Positions 26,386 through 34,466 of a stretch of DNA of 47,650 nt are shown here, piece after piece. The position numbers and the translations under genes are program-made. The notes beneath the pieces are model-generated. The model did no database searches and was not told where the DNA came from. It saw nothing but the letters and a program-made list of their open reading frames with translations. Within the stretch, counting starts at the first letter, position 1. Every line of letters begins with the position of its first letter. The stretch is from CADEED01 sp035525785 (lineage in GTDB: Bacteria; Pseudomonadota; Gammaproteobacteria; Steroidobacterales; Steroidobacteraceae), in the NCBI GenBank assembly GCA_035525785.1, contig DATLDQ010000098.1, forward strand, positions 1 through 47,650, in the 5' to 3' direction.

Positions 26386-26658
26386 ATGAACACAAGGACC
26401 CGGGGTTTTTTCGCATCCCTCATTCTCGCCGCCAATCTGTACGTCATCAGCGACGCGAATGCCCTTTGCGAGGACTGCCACTTCAAGATCACGTGCGTGA
26501 ACAATCCGTGCACGTTCGGCGCGACGATCCAGAAATGCAATGCGATCCGCGGATCTTGCTGCGTCGACGACAACAGCACGTCCTGTCTGACGCCGGGCTC
26601 GCCCTGCGGGGCTAACCAGACGCGGGTGTTCTGCGCGTACACCGCTGTCTGCCAGTAG
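26386..26658 (+). CDS. Exported 11-cysteine mini-protein, function unknown
   Basis: A 90-residue precursor with a clear Sec signal peptide (residues 1-26, cut after DANA). The mature 64 residues hold 11 cysteines, spaced C-x2-C-x5-C-x4-C-x8-C-x6-CC-x7-C-x6-C-x8-C-x5-C, few charged residues and a C-terminal Gln. I do not recognise a family. The odd number of Cys leaves one free for a partner, a cofactor or dimerisation. An AGGAG ribosome binding site lies 8 bases before the ATG. It is four bases from a DsbA-like oxidoreductase gene, which suggests that the two work together on disulfides: the oxidoreductase may fold it, or the peptide may be part of a redox or amine-oxidising complex, as with mauA/mauD. 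Toxin, bacteriocin or surface peptide are other possibilities. Confidence 0.8.
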   Translation: MNTRTRGFFASLILAANLYVISDANALCEDCHFKITCVNNPCTFGATIQKCNAIRGSCCVDDNSTSCLTPGSPCGANQTRVFCAYTAVCQ

Positions 26659-26662
26659 TCCC

Positions 26663-27376
26663 GTGAACAGCATGGCTGGCAGGTGGGGAGCGGCAGGCTC
26701 GTGGGTGCTCGTCGCCTGCGCGCTCGTGACGACGGTGCTCGTCATCCGCCGTGAATTCTTCGCGAAGGACGCGTTGACCGCCGCCATCCGCGATCCCGTC
26801 GAAATCAAAGGCTGGCGCGACGCGCTGGACGCCGGTATCCACGTGGGACCGGCCTCCGCGCCGGTGCAGGTGGTGCAGTTCGCCGACTTCGAGTGCCCCA
26901 TGTGCTCGCGTTTCGACGTGACGTTGCAGGAACTGCGCCGCAAGTACCCCGACAAGGTCGCACTGACACTGGTGCCCTTCCCGCTGCCATACCACGAGTA
27001 CGCAGAGCCGGCCGTGCGCGCGGCGGAATGCGCCAATGCGCAGGGACGCGCCGACGCCATGGTCCCGCTGCTGTTCGCCCGGCAGAAGCAATTCGGGACT
27101 GTCGCGTGGACCGACCTCGCGCGCGAGGCCGCGGTGCCCGACATGACCCGATTCGAGACCTGCGTGAACGAGACCACGCCGATGGCAAGGGTCGACAAGG
27201 CCCGGAAGCTGGCGGAGACCATCGGCGTACGCGGGACTCCGACTGTCATCGTCAATGGCTGGAAGCTGCCGATCACGCCAACGATGCGTGAGCTCGAGAA
27301 GATGGTCGGGAACGTGGTCGACGGTCGAAAGCCGGTCTCGGGTATCGATTTCCGCGTCAACGTGGCGTCGCTCTAG
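26663..27376 (+). CDS. Membrane-anchored DsbA-family thiol oxidoreductase
   Basis: A 237-residue protein with one N-terminal membrane segment (about 13-29) and a periplasmic thioredoxin-4/DsbA-like domain. The active site is CPMC (78-81) in FADFECPMCSRF, and the cis-proline loop is GVRGTPTVIVNG (Pro193). Two further cysteines (123 and 167) may form a structural disulfide. It should make or reshuffle disulfides outside the cytoplasm. It starts with GTG 26663 (or ATG 26672), four bases after the Cys-rich gene, so a role on that 11-Cys product is the natural inference. No DsbB or VKOR partner is in the window. Confidence 0.9.
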   Translation: MNSMAGRWGAAGSWVLVACALVTTVLVIRREFFAKDALTAAIRDPVEIKGWRDALDAGIHVGPASAPVQVVQFADFECPMCSRFDVTLQELRRKYPDKVALTLVPFPLPYHEYAEPAVRAAECANAQGRADAMVPLLFARQKQFGTVAWTDLAREAAVPDMTRFETCVNETTPMARVDKARKLAETIGVRGTPTVIVNGWKLPITPTMRELEKMVGNVVDGRKPVSGIDFRVNVASL

Positions 27377-27391
27377 GCGCCGTCGACTCCA

Positions 27392-28252
27392 ATGAGTTGG
27401 CGCGAAGTCGCGATCCTCATCGCGGTATCGACTGCCCTGGTCGCGCTCGCGCTCGCGCTTCGGGTCGGTGATCCAATGCCGCACGCTTCCCGCGCGAGAG
27501 TCGATGGCGGCGTGACGGCGCCGCCACTCGCGCTCACATCAATGCCGGCGGGACGCGCGCGTGCCCCAAGCGAACCCCGCGAACGCATCCGCGCCGAAGG
27601 TCCGAAGTCCGTCGCCCCGGTTCAGGAGGCTGAAACGGCGGCGATGGCCACGCGGCGGCGTGCGGCCATCGCGCTCGTGGTCCGTGACAGCCATGGCGCG
27701 CTCATCCATGACCTTCACGTTTCACCCCGTCAACGCGATGCGCTGCTGGCGGTGCTCGCCGAACTCGAAGACGCACAGTCGATCAGCAAGACGAAAAGCG
27801 GTCGGGCGGTTTCGCGCAACGAGCGCGAGACGCGTATTGCATCCGTGCTGGGCACGGGCCTCGCCGCGAAGTTCTTCGAGCTCGAGCGCCGCTTGCCCGC
27901 CTATTGGGAGCTTGGTCAGGCCGCGGCGGCTCTCGAGCGCGGTGGCGCGCCACTCAGCGAAACCCAGCGGGAAGGCCTGCTCGCAATCTTCAGCGACACG
28001 CAGGTCTCGACAGGGGAGCCCGTCCGGGATCCGGATCCGGTCAACGAGCTCGCGCGCGAGTTGGGCGCGAAAGATGAATACGAGAGGCTCGTGCTCGAAC
28101 TCGCCCCGAGTGTCCTCGGCGCGAAGCAGACTCGATTGTTGTTCGAGCAGTTCGAGTCCCGGTCCGCGCGGCGCGCCGAGTCACTGCTGGCCAACAGGTA
28201 CCACGCGTCGGAAAACGGCGAAGACACACCGGTGTGGTATCCCGTGTTCTGA
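27392..28252 (+). CDS. One-pass membrane protein of unknown function
   Basis: A 286-residue protein with an N-terminal membrane helix (about 5-24), a Pro/Ala/Arg-rich linker (30-90) and a largely helical, charged C-terminal region (95-275) without cysteines. Segments such as LVVRDSHGALIHDLHVSPRQRDALLAVLAELEDA and the matching LSETQREGLLAIF suggest two similar helical units. I do not recognise it. It follows the DsbA-like gene by 15 bp and is the last gene of this operon, ending six bases from a convergent oxidoreductase gene. It could anchor or scaffold the Cys-rich product; this is speculation from context. Confidence 0.75.
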   Translation: MSWREVAILIAVSTALVALALALRVGDPMPHASRARVDGGVTAPPLALTSMPAGRARAPSEPRERIRAEGPKSVAPVQEAETAAMATRRRAAIALVVRDSHGALIHDLHVSPRQRDALLAVLAELEDAQSISKTKSGRAVSRNERETRIASVLGTGLAAKFFELERRLPAYWELGQAAAALERGGAPLSETQREGLLAIFSDTQVSTGEPVRDPDPVNELARELGAKDEYERLVLELAPSVLGAKQTRLLFEQFESRSARRAESLLANRYHASENGEDTPVWYPVF

Positions 28253-28258
28253 CGCGTC

Positions 28259-29611
28259 TCAGCGCGACAGCTCGTACGCCTGCATGATGGTCGCGTACTT
28301 GGTCATCATGTTGGGTACTTCCCAGTCGGGTAGCTTGCCGGCGCGCAGGTACTGCAGGAAATTCTCCGTGACCTGCGTGAAGTGCGCCTCGTGACCGACG
28401 TGGTATTTCTCGGGCACGGTCACGACAAAATGGCCGTCCTCCGCCCGCACCTCGATGCCCGGATGCGCTTTCGCCACTTCGGCCACGGCGGCGCGCAGCG
28501 CCTTTTCGTGATCCGCGGCGGATACGCTCGTCGCGCGATCCACGTAGAGCACCGGCTTGTAGTTCTGGTCCTTGCCCTGCCGGATGGTCAGCGAGGCCTT
28601 GGTGCCGCGCATCTCCGAGAAATGCGTGTCACCGGCGCCGGGTGGCGCCTCGAAATCCCAGGTCACCGACACCTTCGCGTGAACGCCCTTGAGGGTATAC
28701 GTGAATTCGCCATTGGACGGCGCCATGAGCACGCCGCCGGTAACGTACCTCGCTAGATAGTCGGGGAAGGCCGTGGCGCCCGTGAGGCGGCCGAACTGCT
28801 CGAGAGTGAGCTTCGTCGGCCAGCGCCGCGCGGACAGCACCTTCGCGTCGGCGGGCGCGAGCGTGACGTTGGGAAAGGCCTCCCATTGAACGAGATCGAC
28901 CAGGTGCGTGGTCACGTCGACGATGCCCGCACCCTGCTGCTCGGGGTCGAAAAACCATTGCGGGCGTTTGAGCTGCGCGCCGGCGACCACCTTGGAGAAG
29001 TTGTGCACGCTGATCTTCGAGATCGAAGGGCTGTCGGGTGCTCCCCGCTCGAGCGTGCCGAACAATGGCTTCTGCATCGACAGCTCGCGCTGCAGGATGG
29101 TCGTGATCTCATAGCGTTCGGTCATGATGTCGTAAAGCAGAACCCTCTTCTGCTTCGCCGCCTTGAACGCAGCTTCCAGCGCCGGCAGCTCCGCGGGACG
29201 AATGACCATCGGCTTGTCGGCGAGCACGTTGAAGCCGGCATCGATGGACCTGGTGATGTATTCGGACTTGCGCGCGTTGTTGCCGGAGATCACGACGACC
29301 ACGGGCCTGGTATCGACGGTCAGCGCCTTCTGCAGGTAGTCAGGCGCCGTGTATACGACCTCCTGCCATTGCGTGGGGTGGTCGGCGCGCTTGTTGAAAC
29401 CTTCCACGCGCTTCAGGTGCTGGCCGACATCGTCGCCCTCCGGCGCGTAGACCCGGACCACCGGCGAAACACCGGGCAGCATGAATTTCTGCACGAGCGC
29501 GGCGTGGAAATGCCCCGGGTCGAGCGTGATGATCTGCACCTTCGCGTCCTCCGCGGCGCTGACACCGGTAGCAAGCCACAGGCATGCGAACACCTTCGTC
29601 ATCGTCTTCAT
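28259..29611 (-). CDS. Exported Gfo/Idh/MocA-like oxidoreductase
   Basis: A 450-residue protein with a Sec signal peptide (residues 1-19, GVSAAED). The N-terminal half is a Rossmann fold of the Gfo/Idh/MocA family, with VVISGNNARKSEYITRSIDAG and the family's Lys-Pro motif as LADKPM. The larger C-terminal half matches the putative oxidoreductase C-terminal domain type found in sugar-locus proteins. The first glycine loop is not a clean GxGxxG (LDPGHFHAAL), so nucleotide binding may be altered. It is five bases downstream of the Tat-exported family member, so they are co-translated and probably act on the same sugar or glycoside. Confidence 0.82.
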   Translation of the reverse strand: MKTMTKVFACLWLATGVSAAEDAKVQIITLDPGHFHAALVQKFMLPGVSPVVRVYAPEGDDVGQHLKRVEGFNKRADHPTQWQEVVYTAPDYLQKALTVDTRPVVVVISGNNARKSEYITRSIDAGFNVLADKPMVIRPAELPALEAAFKAAKQKRVLLYDIMTERYEITTILQRELSMQKPLFGTLERGAPDSPSISKISVHNFSKVVAGAQLKRPQWFFDPEQQGAGIVDVTTHLVDLVQWEAFPNVTLAPADAKVLSARRWPTKLTLEQFGRLTGATAFPDYLARYVTGGVLMAPSNGEFTYTLKGVHAKVSVTWDFEAPPGAGDTHFSEMRGTKASLTIRQGKDQNYKPVLYVDRATSVSAADHEKALRAAVAEVAKAHPGIEVRAEDGHFVVTVPEKYHVGHEAHFTQVTENFLQYLRAGKLPDWEVPNMMTKYATIMQAYELSR

Positions 29612-29616
29612 GGATG

Positions 29617-30984
29617 TCAGGCCTTCGCCATCGTCTGCGCGCCATACGGCGAACGTTCAGCGCGCGCCAGCATCGAATTGGCCTCGGCGTCATTCTTGAA
29701 CTTTGCCGCCTTGTGATCCCACTCGAGCGGACGACCAAGCTTCATCGCGATCCAGCTGACGATGCAGGCGGTGTTGCTGTTGTGGGCGATGTGCGCCGGC
29801 GCGAGCGGCTGCCGGCGCGAGTCCACGCACTCCAGCCAGTTCTGGTGATGCGACTTGCTCACTGGCAGCTGCACCGACAGGCCGTTCGGGTCGAGGATCT
29901 TCGGATCGCTGGCGTCGAGCGGCGGCAGGTTGGCACCCTTGGCCTGCGGGTCGCTCGAAGTCGCGCCCGTGCCTTCGCGCGTCACCCAGATCCACCCCTC
30001 GTCGCCATGGAACTTGAGACCGGTGTTGTGCTTGTCCGAGACGTTCACCACCACGTTCTTCGGATACTGCAGCGTGATGTCATAGGAGCCGTGCACGTTC
30101 CAGATGCGCGAAGGATCGGGGAACTCGCCTTTGCCCTCGATGTGGCTTGGCCCGGTGTTCTCGAACTCCAGCGCCCAGTGCATGGTGTCGTAATGATGCG
30201 AGCCCCAACCGGTGATCATGCCCAGGCAATGCGCCTCATGGCGCAGCCAGCCCGGGCGGCTGTACCCCTCGCGCGGATGCACGCGCATCTCCGTGTAGTA
30301 GGCGAACGGTGTCGGGCCTAACCACTGGCTGAAATCGAGATTCTCGGGGATCGGCTCCGGCGCGGCGTCGGGCGCCGTCGGGTCGATGGGCAGGCCGATC
30401 TCCACGCGCTGCACGTGGCCGATGCGACCCGAGCGGATGAGCTCGGCGGCGCGGCGGAACTGTTCCCAGGATCGCTGCTGGCTACCCACCTGCAGGATGC
30501 GCCCATGTCGCTTCACCGCATCGCGCAGGATCACGCCTTCCGCGTGCGTCATGGTGAACGGCTTCTGCAGATAGACGTCCTTGCCGGACTCGATGGCCGC
30601 GAGCGCGAGCTCCGCATGCCAGTGATCGGGCGTGCTGATGACGACGGCGTCGATGTCCTTGCGCGACACGAGCTCGCGATAGTTGCGGTACACGGCGATC
30701 TTCGGCGCCTTCACGCCGCGCTCGGCGTACGCCTTCTCGATGATCACCACGCCGTCGGCGGCGCGCTTCGCGTCCAGCTCGCAGACGGCAACGTAATCCG
30801 CCAGGCCGGACTTGATGACGCCGGGCATGTCGTGGCCCTGGGCGATGCGGCCGCAGCCGATCTGGCCGATCCGGATGCGCCGGTTCGCGCCCCAGACCCG
30901 TGACGGAATGAAGAGAGGCGCCGCGCCGGCAGCGGCCGCGCCCAGGGTCGATTTGAGCAAACCGCGACGGGAGATCGAGTTCAT
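29617..30984 (-). CDS. Tat-exported Gfo/Idh/MocA oxidoreductase
   Basis: A 455-residue NAD(P)-dependent oxidoreductase that begins with a twin-arginine signal (SRRGLLKS, hydrophobic to about residue 25). The nucleotide loop IGQIGCGRIAQGHD, the STPDHWHAELALAAIESGKDV block and the conserved Lys-Pro in LQKPFTMT are intact. Tat export fits a protein that binds its cofactor in the cytoplasm and is exported folded, as known for glucose-fructose oxidoreductase. The substrate is probably a sugar or cyclitol, inferred from the family. It is the first gene of a two-gene unit. Confidence 0.9.
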   Translation of the reverse strand: MNSISRRGLLKSTLGAAAAGAAPLFIPSRVWGANRRIRIGQIGCGRIAQGHDMPGVIKSGLADYVAVCELDAKRAADGVVIIEKAYAERGVKAPKIAVYRNYRELVSRKDIDAVVISTPDHWHAELALAAIESGKDVYLQKPFTMTHAEGVILRDAVKRHGRILQVGSQQRSWEQFRRAAELIRSGRIGHVQRVEIGLPIDPTAPDAAPEPIPENLDFSQWLGPTPFAYYTEMRVHPREGYSRPGWLRHEAHCLGMITGWGSHHYDTMHWALEFENTGPSHIEGKGEFPDPSRIWNVHGSYDITLQYPKNVVVNVSDKHNTGLKFHGDEGWIWVTREGTGATSSDPQAKGANLPPLDASDPKILDPNGLSVQLPVSKSHHQNWLECVDSRRQPLAPAHIAHNSNTACIVSWIAMKLGRPLEWDHKAAKFKNDAEANSMLARAERSPYGAQTMAKA

Positions 30985-31041
30985 TGCATTGTCCGCGCTG
31001 AGAAGGAGGCGCGAGTATATGCCGGCGCGGGGGCACGGGCC

Positions 31042-31066
31042 GGGGACGCCCGAGTGGTCAGTCCCC
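31042..31066. repeat. REP-like palindrome, copy 3 (diverged)
   Basis: A 25-bp element starting GGGGAC and ending GGTCAGTCCCC, between the Tat-exported oxidoreductase and the ABC permease. The right half is identical to copy 2 in the metK-ahcY spacer, and the total length is the same. The left arm has decayed to 6 bp of pairing. Confidence 0.5.
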
Positions 31067-31080
31067 GTTACTGCTCGCCC

Positions 31081-32313
31081 TCATTCGTATCGCAAGGCTT
31101 CGATCGGGTCGAGCTGCGAAGCCTTCTTCGCCGGGTACAGCCCGAACACCACGCCCACACCGGCGCTGACCGCGAGTGCGACCACGACCACCTGGGTCTT
31201 GGTGACCATGATCCACCCGAACTTGGGCGCTATGAGCTGCCCGAGGCCCACTCCGAACAGGACGCCCAGCGCCCCGCCGATGGCCGAGAGCACCAGAGCT
31301 TCGACCAGGAACTGCGTCATGATGTCCGCGGGCTGCGCCCCCACGGCCATGCGTATGCCGATCTCGCGCGTCCGCTCGGTCACGGACACCAGCATGATGT
31401 TCATGACACCGATACCACCGACGACCAGCGAGACCACGGCAATGGCCGTCAGCAGCAATGTCATGGTGTCCTGTGTCGAGGTCAGCATGCTGGTCATCTC
31501 CGCCATGCTGCTCGTGGAGAAATCGTCTTCGTTGTCGGGGCCCAGGCGATGCCGCTCGCGCAGCAGCTCCGATATCTCCTGACGTACGCGTGGGATCGCC
31601 TCGGGCGACACGGCGCTCACCGAGATGCGCCCGGGCACGAATTTTCCGAGCCCGCGCTGCATGCGGGTCTGGAAAGCGGACAGCGGGATGTACAGCCCAT
31701 CGTCCTGGTCGGTGCCCATGGCGTTCTGACCCTTGCGCTCGAGCACGCCGACGATCGTGAACGGAGCATCGCGGATGCGGACGATCTGCCCGATGGGATC
31801 GACACCGGGGCCGAACAGGTTCTCCGCCGCCGTCTGGCCGATCACCGCGTTCTTCGCGGCGCTCGCCTGGTCGGAGGCAGTGAATAGCGCACCGGCCGCC
31901 ACCGGCCAGTTGCGGATCACGAAGTAGTCAGGCGTGGTGCCCGTGATCTGCGTGTTCCAGGTGTTGGTCTCGGAGATCACCGGCTGGTTGCTGTTGATTT
32001 GCGGCGCCACGGCACGCACCGATGGCAGCTCGGTCTGGATGGCGCGCAGGTCTTCCCAGGTGATGGTGGGCTGCGAACCCGCGCCGCCACGCCCGCCCGG
32101 GCCCTGGCTGGCGCCCGAGAACAGCATGACGATGTTGGTGCCGGCGCTCTCGATCTGCGCGCGCACGCGCGACTTGGCGCCTTCGCCGATGGACTGGATG
32201 AAGATGACCGCGCCGACGCCGATGATGATGCCCAGCGTGGTCAGGAACGACCGCAGCTTGTTCCGTCGCAACGCGCGCGCCGCGAGACGCAGGGTTTCGC
32301 CCACGGGGATCAT
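31081..32313 (-). CDS. MacB-type ABC transporter permease
   Basis: A 410-residue permease of the MacB/FtsX class. It has one membrane helix at 18-40 (LGIIIGVGAVIFIQSIG), a large periplasmic domain (about 45-275), then three helices (about 283-305, 330-350, 370-390). The end, PAKKASQLDPIEALRYE, is typical. It transmits ATP-driven movement to push substrates, such as drugs, peptides or lipoproteins, through a MacA-like adaptor to an outer membrane channel. It overlaps the ATPase gene by four bases. No TolC-like gene is present. Confidence 0.92.
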   Translation of the reverse strand: MIPVGETLRLAARALRRNKLRSFLTTLGIIIGVGAVIFIQSIGEGAKSRVRAQIESAGTNIVMLFSGASQGPGGRGGAGSQPTITWEDLRAIQTELPSVRAVAPQINSNQPVISETNTWNTQITGTTPDYFVIRNWPVAAGALFTASDQASAAKNAVIGQTAAENLFGPGVDPIGQIVRIRDAPFTIVGVLERKGQNAMGTDQDDGLYIPLSAFQTRMQRGLGKFVPGRISVSAVSPEAIPRVRQEISELLRERHRLGPDNEDDFSTSSMAEMTSMLTSTQDTMTLLLTAIAVVSLVVGGIGVMNIMLVSVTERTREIGIRMAVGAQPADIMTQFLVEALVLSAIGGALGVLFGVGLGQLIAPKFGWIMVTKTQVVVVALAVSAGVGVVFGLYPAKKASQLDPIEALRYE

Positions 32314-33014
32314 GATGCTTCTGCCAGCAAGGGAGTCTGGCGCTCGTCGCTGATGATGGAGCCGTCCTTGACCTGGATCTTGCGCGCGGCATAGGCGGCG
32401 ATGTCGGGCTCGTGCGTGACGAACACGATGGTGATGCCCGAGCGCTGCAGCTCGGTGAGCAGCCGCATGATCTCGATGCTCGTGGCCGAGTCGAGATTGC
32501 CGGTGGGCTCGTCCGCCAGGATCATCGGCGGCTGCGTGACGAGCGCACGCGCGATGGCGACGCGCTGCTGCTGGCCACCCGAGAGTTGTGAGGGCGTGTG
32601 CCCGGCGCGATGGCCGAGGCCTACGCGCTCCAGTGCCTCCTTCGAACGCCGGTGGCGCTCGGCCGGCGGCACGCGCGCGTAGATGAGCGGCAGCTCGACG
32701 TTCTCCGCCGCAGTGGTACGCGACAGCAGGTTGAAGTTCTGGAACACGAAGCCGATGAATTCGTTGCGCACGCGCGCGAGCTCGATGCGCGACAGCTTGG
32801 CGACGTCGCGGTCGCCGAGGAAGTAGCTGCCGCGCGTGGGCGAGTCGAGGCAGCCAAGGATGTTCATGAGCGTGGACTTGCCCGACCCCGAGGCACCCGA
32901 GATCGCCACGAACTCACCGCGGTCTATCGACAGGTCGACGTCGCGCAGCGCGGCGAATTCGGTGTCCCCGGTCGTGTAAATCCGCGCGAGCTTGCGCAAC
33001 TCGATGAGCGCCAC
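32310..33014 (-). CDS. ABC transporter ATPase (MacB/LolD type)
   Basis: A 234-residue nucleotide-binding protein with Walker A GASGSGKST, Q-loop FVFQNFNLL, signature LSGGQQQR, Walker B MILADEPTGNLDS and the switch His in VFVTHEP. It drives the permease encoded directly downstream (four-base overlap). It follows the adaptor gene by 11 bp, so the three form one exporter operon. Confidence 0.96.
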   Translation of the reverse strand: MALIELRKLARIYTTGDTEFAALRDVDLSIDRGEFVAISGASGSGKSTLMNILGCLDSPTRGSYFLGDRDVAKLSRIELARVRNEFIGFVFQNFNLLSRTTAAENVELPLIYARVPPAERHRRSKEALERVGLGHRAGHTPSQLSGGQQQRVAIARALVTQPPMILADEPTGNLDSATSIEIMRLLTELQRSGITIVFVTHEPDIAAYAARKIQVKDGSIISDERQTPLLAEAS

Positions 33015-33025
33015 GTCGACCGCCT

Positions 33026-34378
33026 TCAGAGGATGCGAAAGCCGCGCTGGCCCTGCGCCTGGCCTCGCTGGTTCTGATTCTGGCTGTTGCCCGAGGACAG
33101 GATGACGTTTTCGCCTTCCTTGAGATTGCCACCCGTGACCTCTGTGACGCGGCCATCGGTGAGACCCGTGGTCACCTCGCGGGGCTGCGGCTCGCCGTTC
33201 ACGAGCACGTACACATTGCGCTTGACCACCGGCGGCGGACCCGCGTTCTCATCATCTCCGTCGCGCTGACTCGACTGGCCGCGCTGACGCTGTCCGGCGC
33301 CACCGGTGTCGGGCCGCTGGCCACCCCTTTCGGCGTTCTGACGCCGGCCGCCGCCCGCCGCGAACTGGCCCTGCCCGCCTCCCGGTGCGGCATCGCCGGG
33401 CCCGGCATTGTCAGGACGAAAGCGCAATGCCGCGTTCGGAACCGCCAGCACGTCGCGACGTCGATCGGTGACCACGCTCACGGTGGCCGTCATGCCGGGC
33501 TTGAGTTTGAGATCGGGATTGCTGACGTCGATGACGGCATCGTAGGTGACCACGTTCTGCACCACCTGCGGCGCATTGCGGATATCGCGGATCTCGCCGC
33601 GGAAGGGTTCGTTGGGATAGGCGTCGACCGTGAACGACACCCGCATCTTCGGCTTGAGGCGGCCAATGTCGGACTCGGCCACATTGGTGTGGACCTCCAT
33701 CTTTTTCAGATCTTGCGCGATGGTGAAGATCACCGGCGCGGACAGGGACGCAGCCACGGTCTGGCCGACGTTCACCGCGCGCGAGATCACCACGCCGTCG
33801 GTGGGCGAAACGATGTCCGTGTAGCGCAGATTGGTGCGCGCGGTTTCGAGCGCCGCACGAGTCTGCGCGAGTTGGCCCTTGCCCTGCGCCACCGAAGCCT
33901 GCGCCGAGCGCGCGTTGGCGACGGCGGTGTCGCGCTCGGTTTCGGAAATCAGCCGCTGTTCGTACACCTCGCTGGCGCGGCGCGCCTGACGCTCGGCGTC
34001 TTCGGCGGCGACGGTCAGGCGCGTGACGTTCGCGAGCGCCGCCGAGACATTCGCCTCCGCCGAGATCACCGCCGCCTGGAACAGCGACGGATCGATCTTG
34101 GCGATGCGCTCGCCCTTCCTGACCGGGGAATTGAAGTCGGCAAACAACTCCTGGATTCGTCCCGAGACCTGGCTGCCGACGTCCACCGTGACCACGGCCT
34201 GCAGGCTGCCCGAGGTGCTGACCCGCGAGACCACGTTGGTTACTTCCGCGGGCGCGGTCTGGTATTCGGGGGCATCGCTGCCGCCCTTGGTGCAACGGTA
34301 AAGGACGAAGAGGATTATCAGGACGATCGCGACCAGCCAGGCGAGGCGGCCGCGGGTGAGTTGTTTGATCATTCGCAT
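33026..34378 (-). CDS. MacA-like periplasmic adaptor (HlyD/RND-MFP family)
   Basis: About 450 residues. One N-terminal membrane helix (about 10-30), then barrel-sandwich and hairpin domains: VDVGSQVSGRIQELF, a long coiled-coil (about 90-160) and IVSPTDGVVISRAVNVGQTV. A beta-barrel and membrane-proximal domain follow. A striking Gly/Gln/Arg-rich stretch (about 335-390) is inserted before the final strands VYVLVNGEPQPREVTTGLTDG. The adaptor links the inner membrane ABC pair to an outer membrane channel. ATGs at 34378 and 34372 are both possible starts; neither has a strong ribosome binding site. The first gene of the exporter operon, 88 bp after the EAL gene. Confidence 0.9.
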   Translation of the reverse strand: MRMIKQLTRGRLAWLVAIVLIILFVLYRCTKGGSDAPEYQTAPAEVTNVVSRVSTSGSLQAVVTVDVGSQVSGRIQELFADFNSPVRKGERIAKIDPSLFQAAVISAEANVSAALANVTRLTVAAEDAERQARRASEVYEQRLISETERDTAVANARSAQASVAQGKGQLAQTRAALETARTNLRYTDIVSPTDGVVISRAVNVGQTVAASLSAPVIFTIAQDLKKMEVHTNVAESDIGRLKPKMRVSFTVDAYPNEPFRGEIRDIRNAPQVVQNVVTYDAVIDVSNPDLKLKPGMTATVSVVTDRRRDVLAVPNAALRFRPDNAGPGDAAPGGGQGQFAAGGGRRQNAERGGQRPDTGGAGQRQRGQSSQRDGDDENAGPPPVVKRNVYVLVNGEPQPREVTTGLTDGRVTEVTGGNLKEGENVILSSGNSQNQNQRGQAQGQRGFRIL

Positions 34379-34466
34379 CCGGTCAGACAAAAGGCGCTTT
34401 GCGCGCACCAGTGTAGAACAGCCGGAGGGCGCTGCGTTCCCTGCGCGAAAAGATTGTCCCGCGGTG

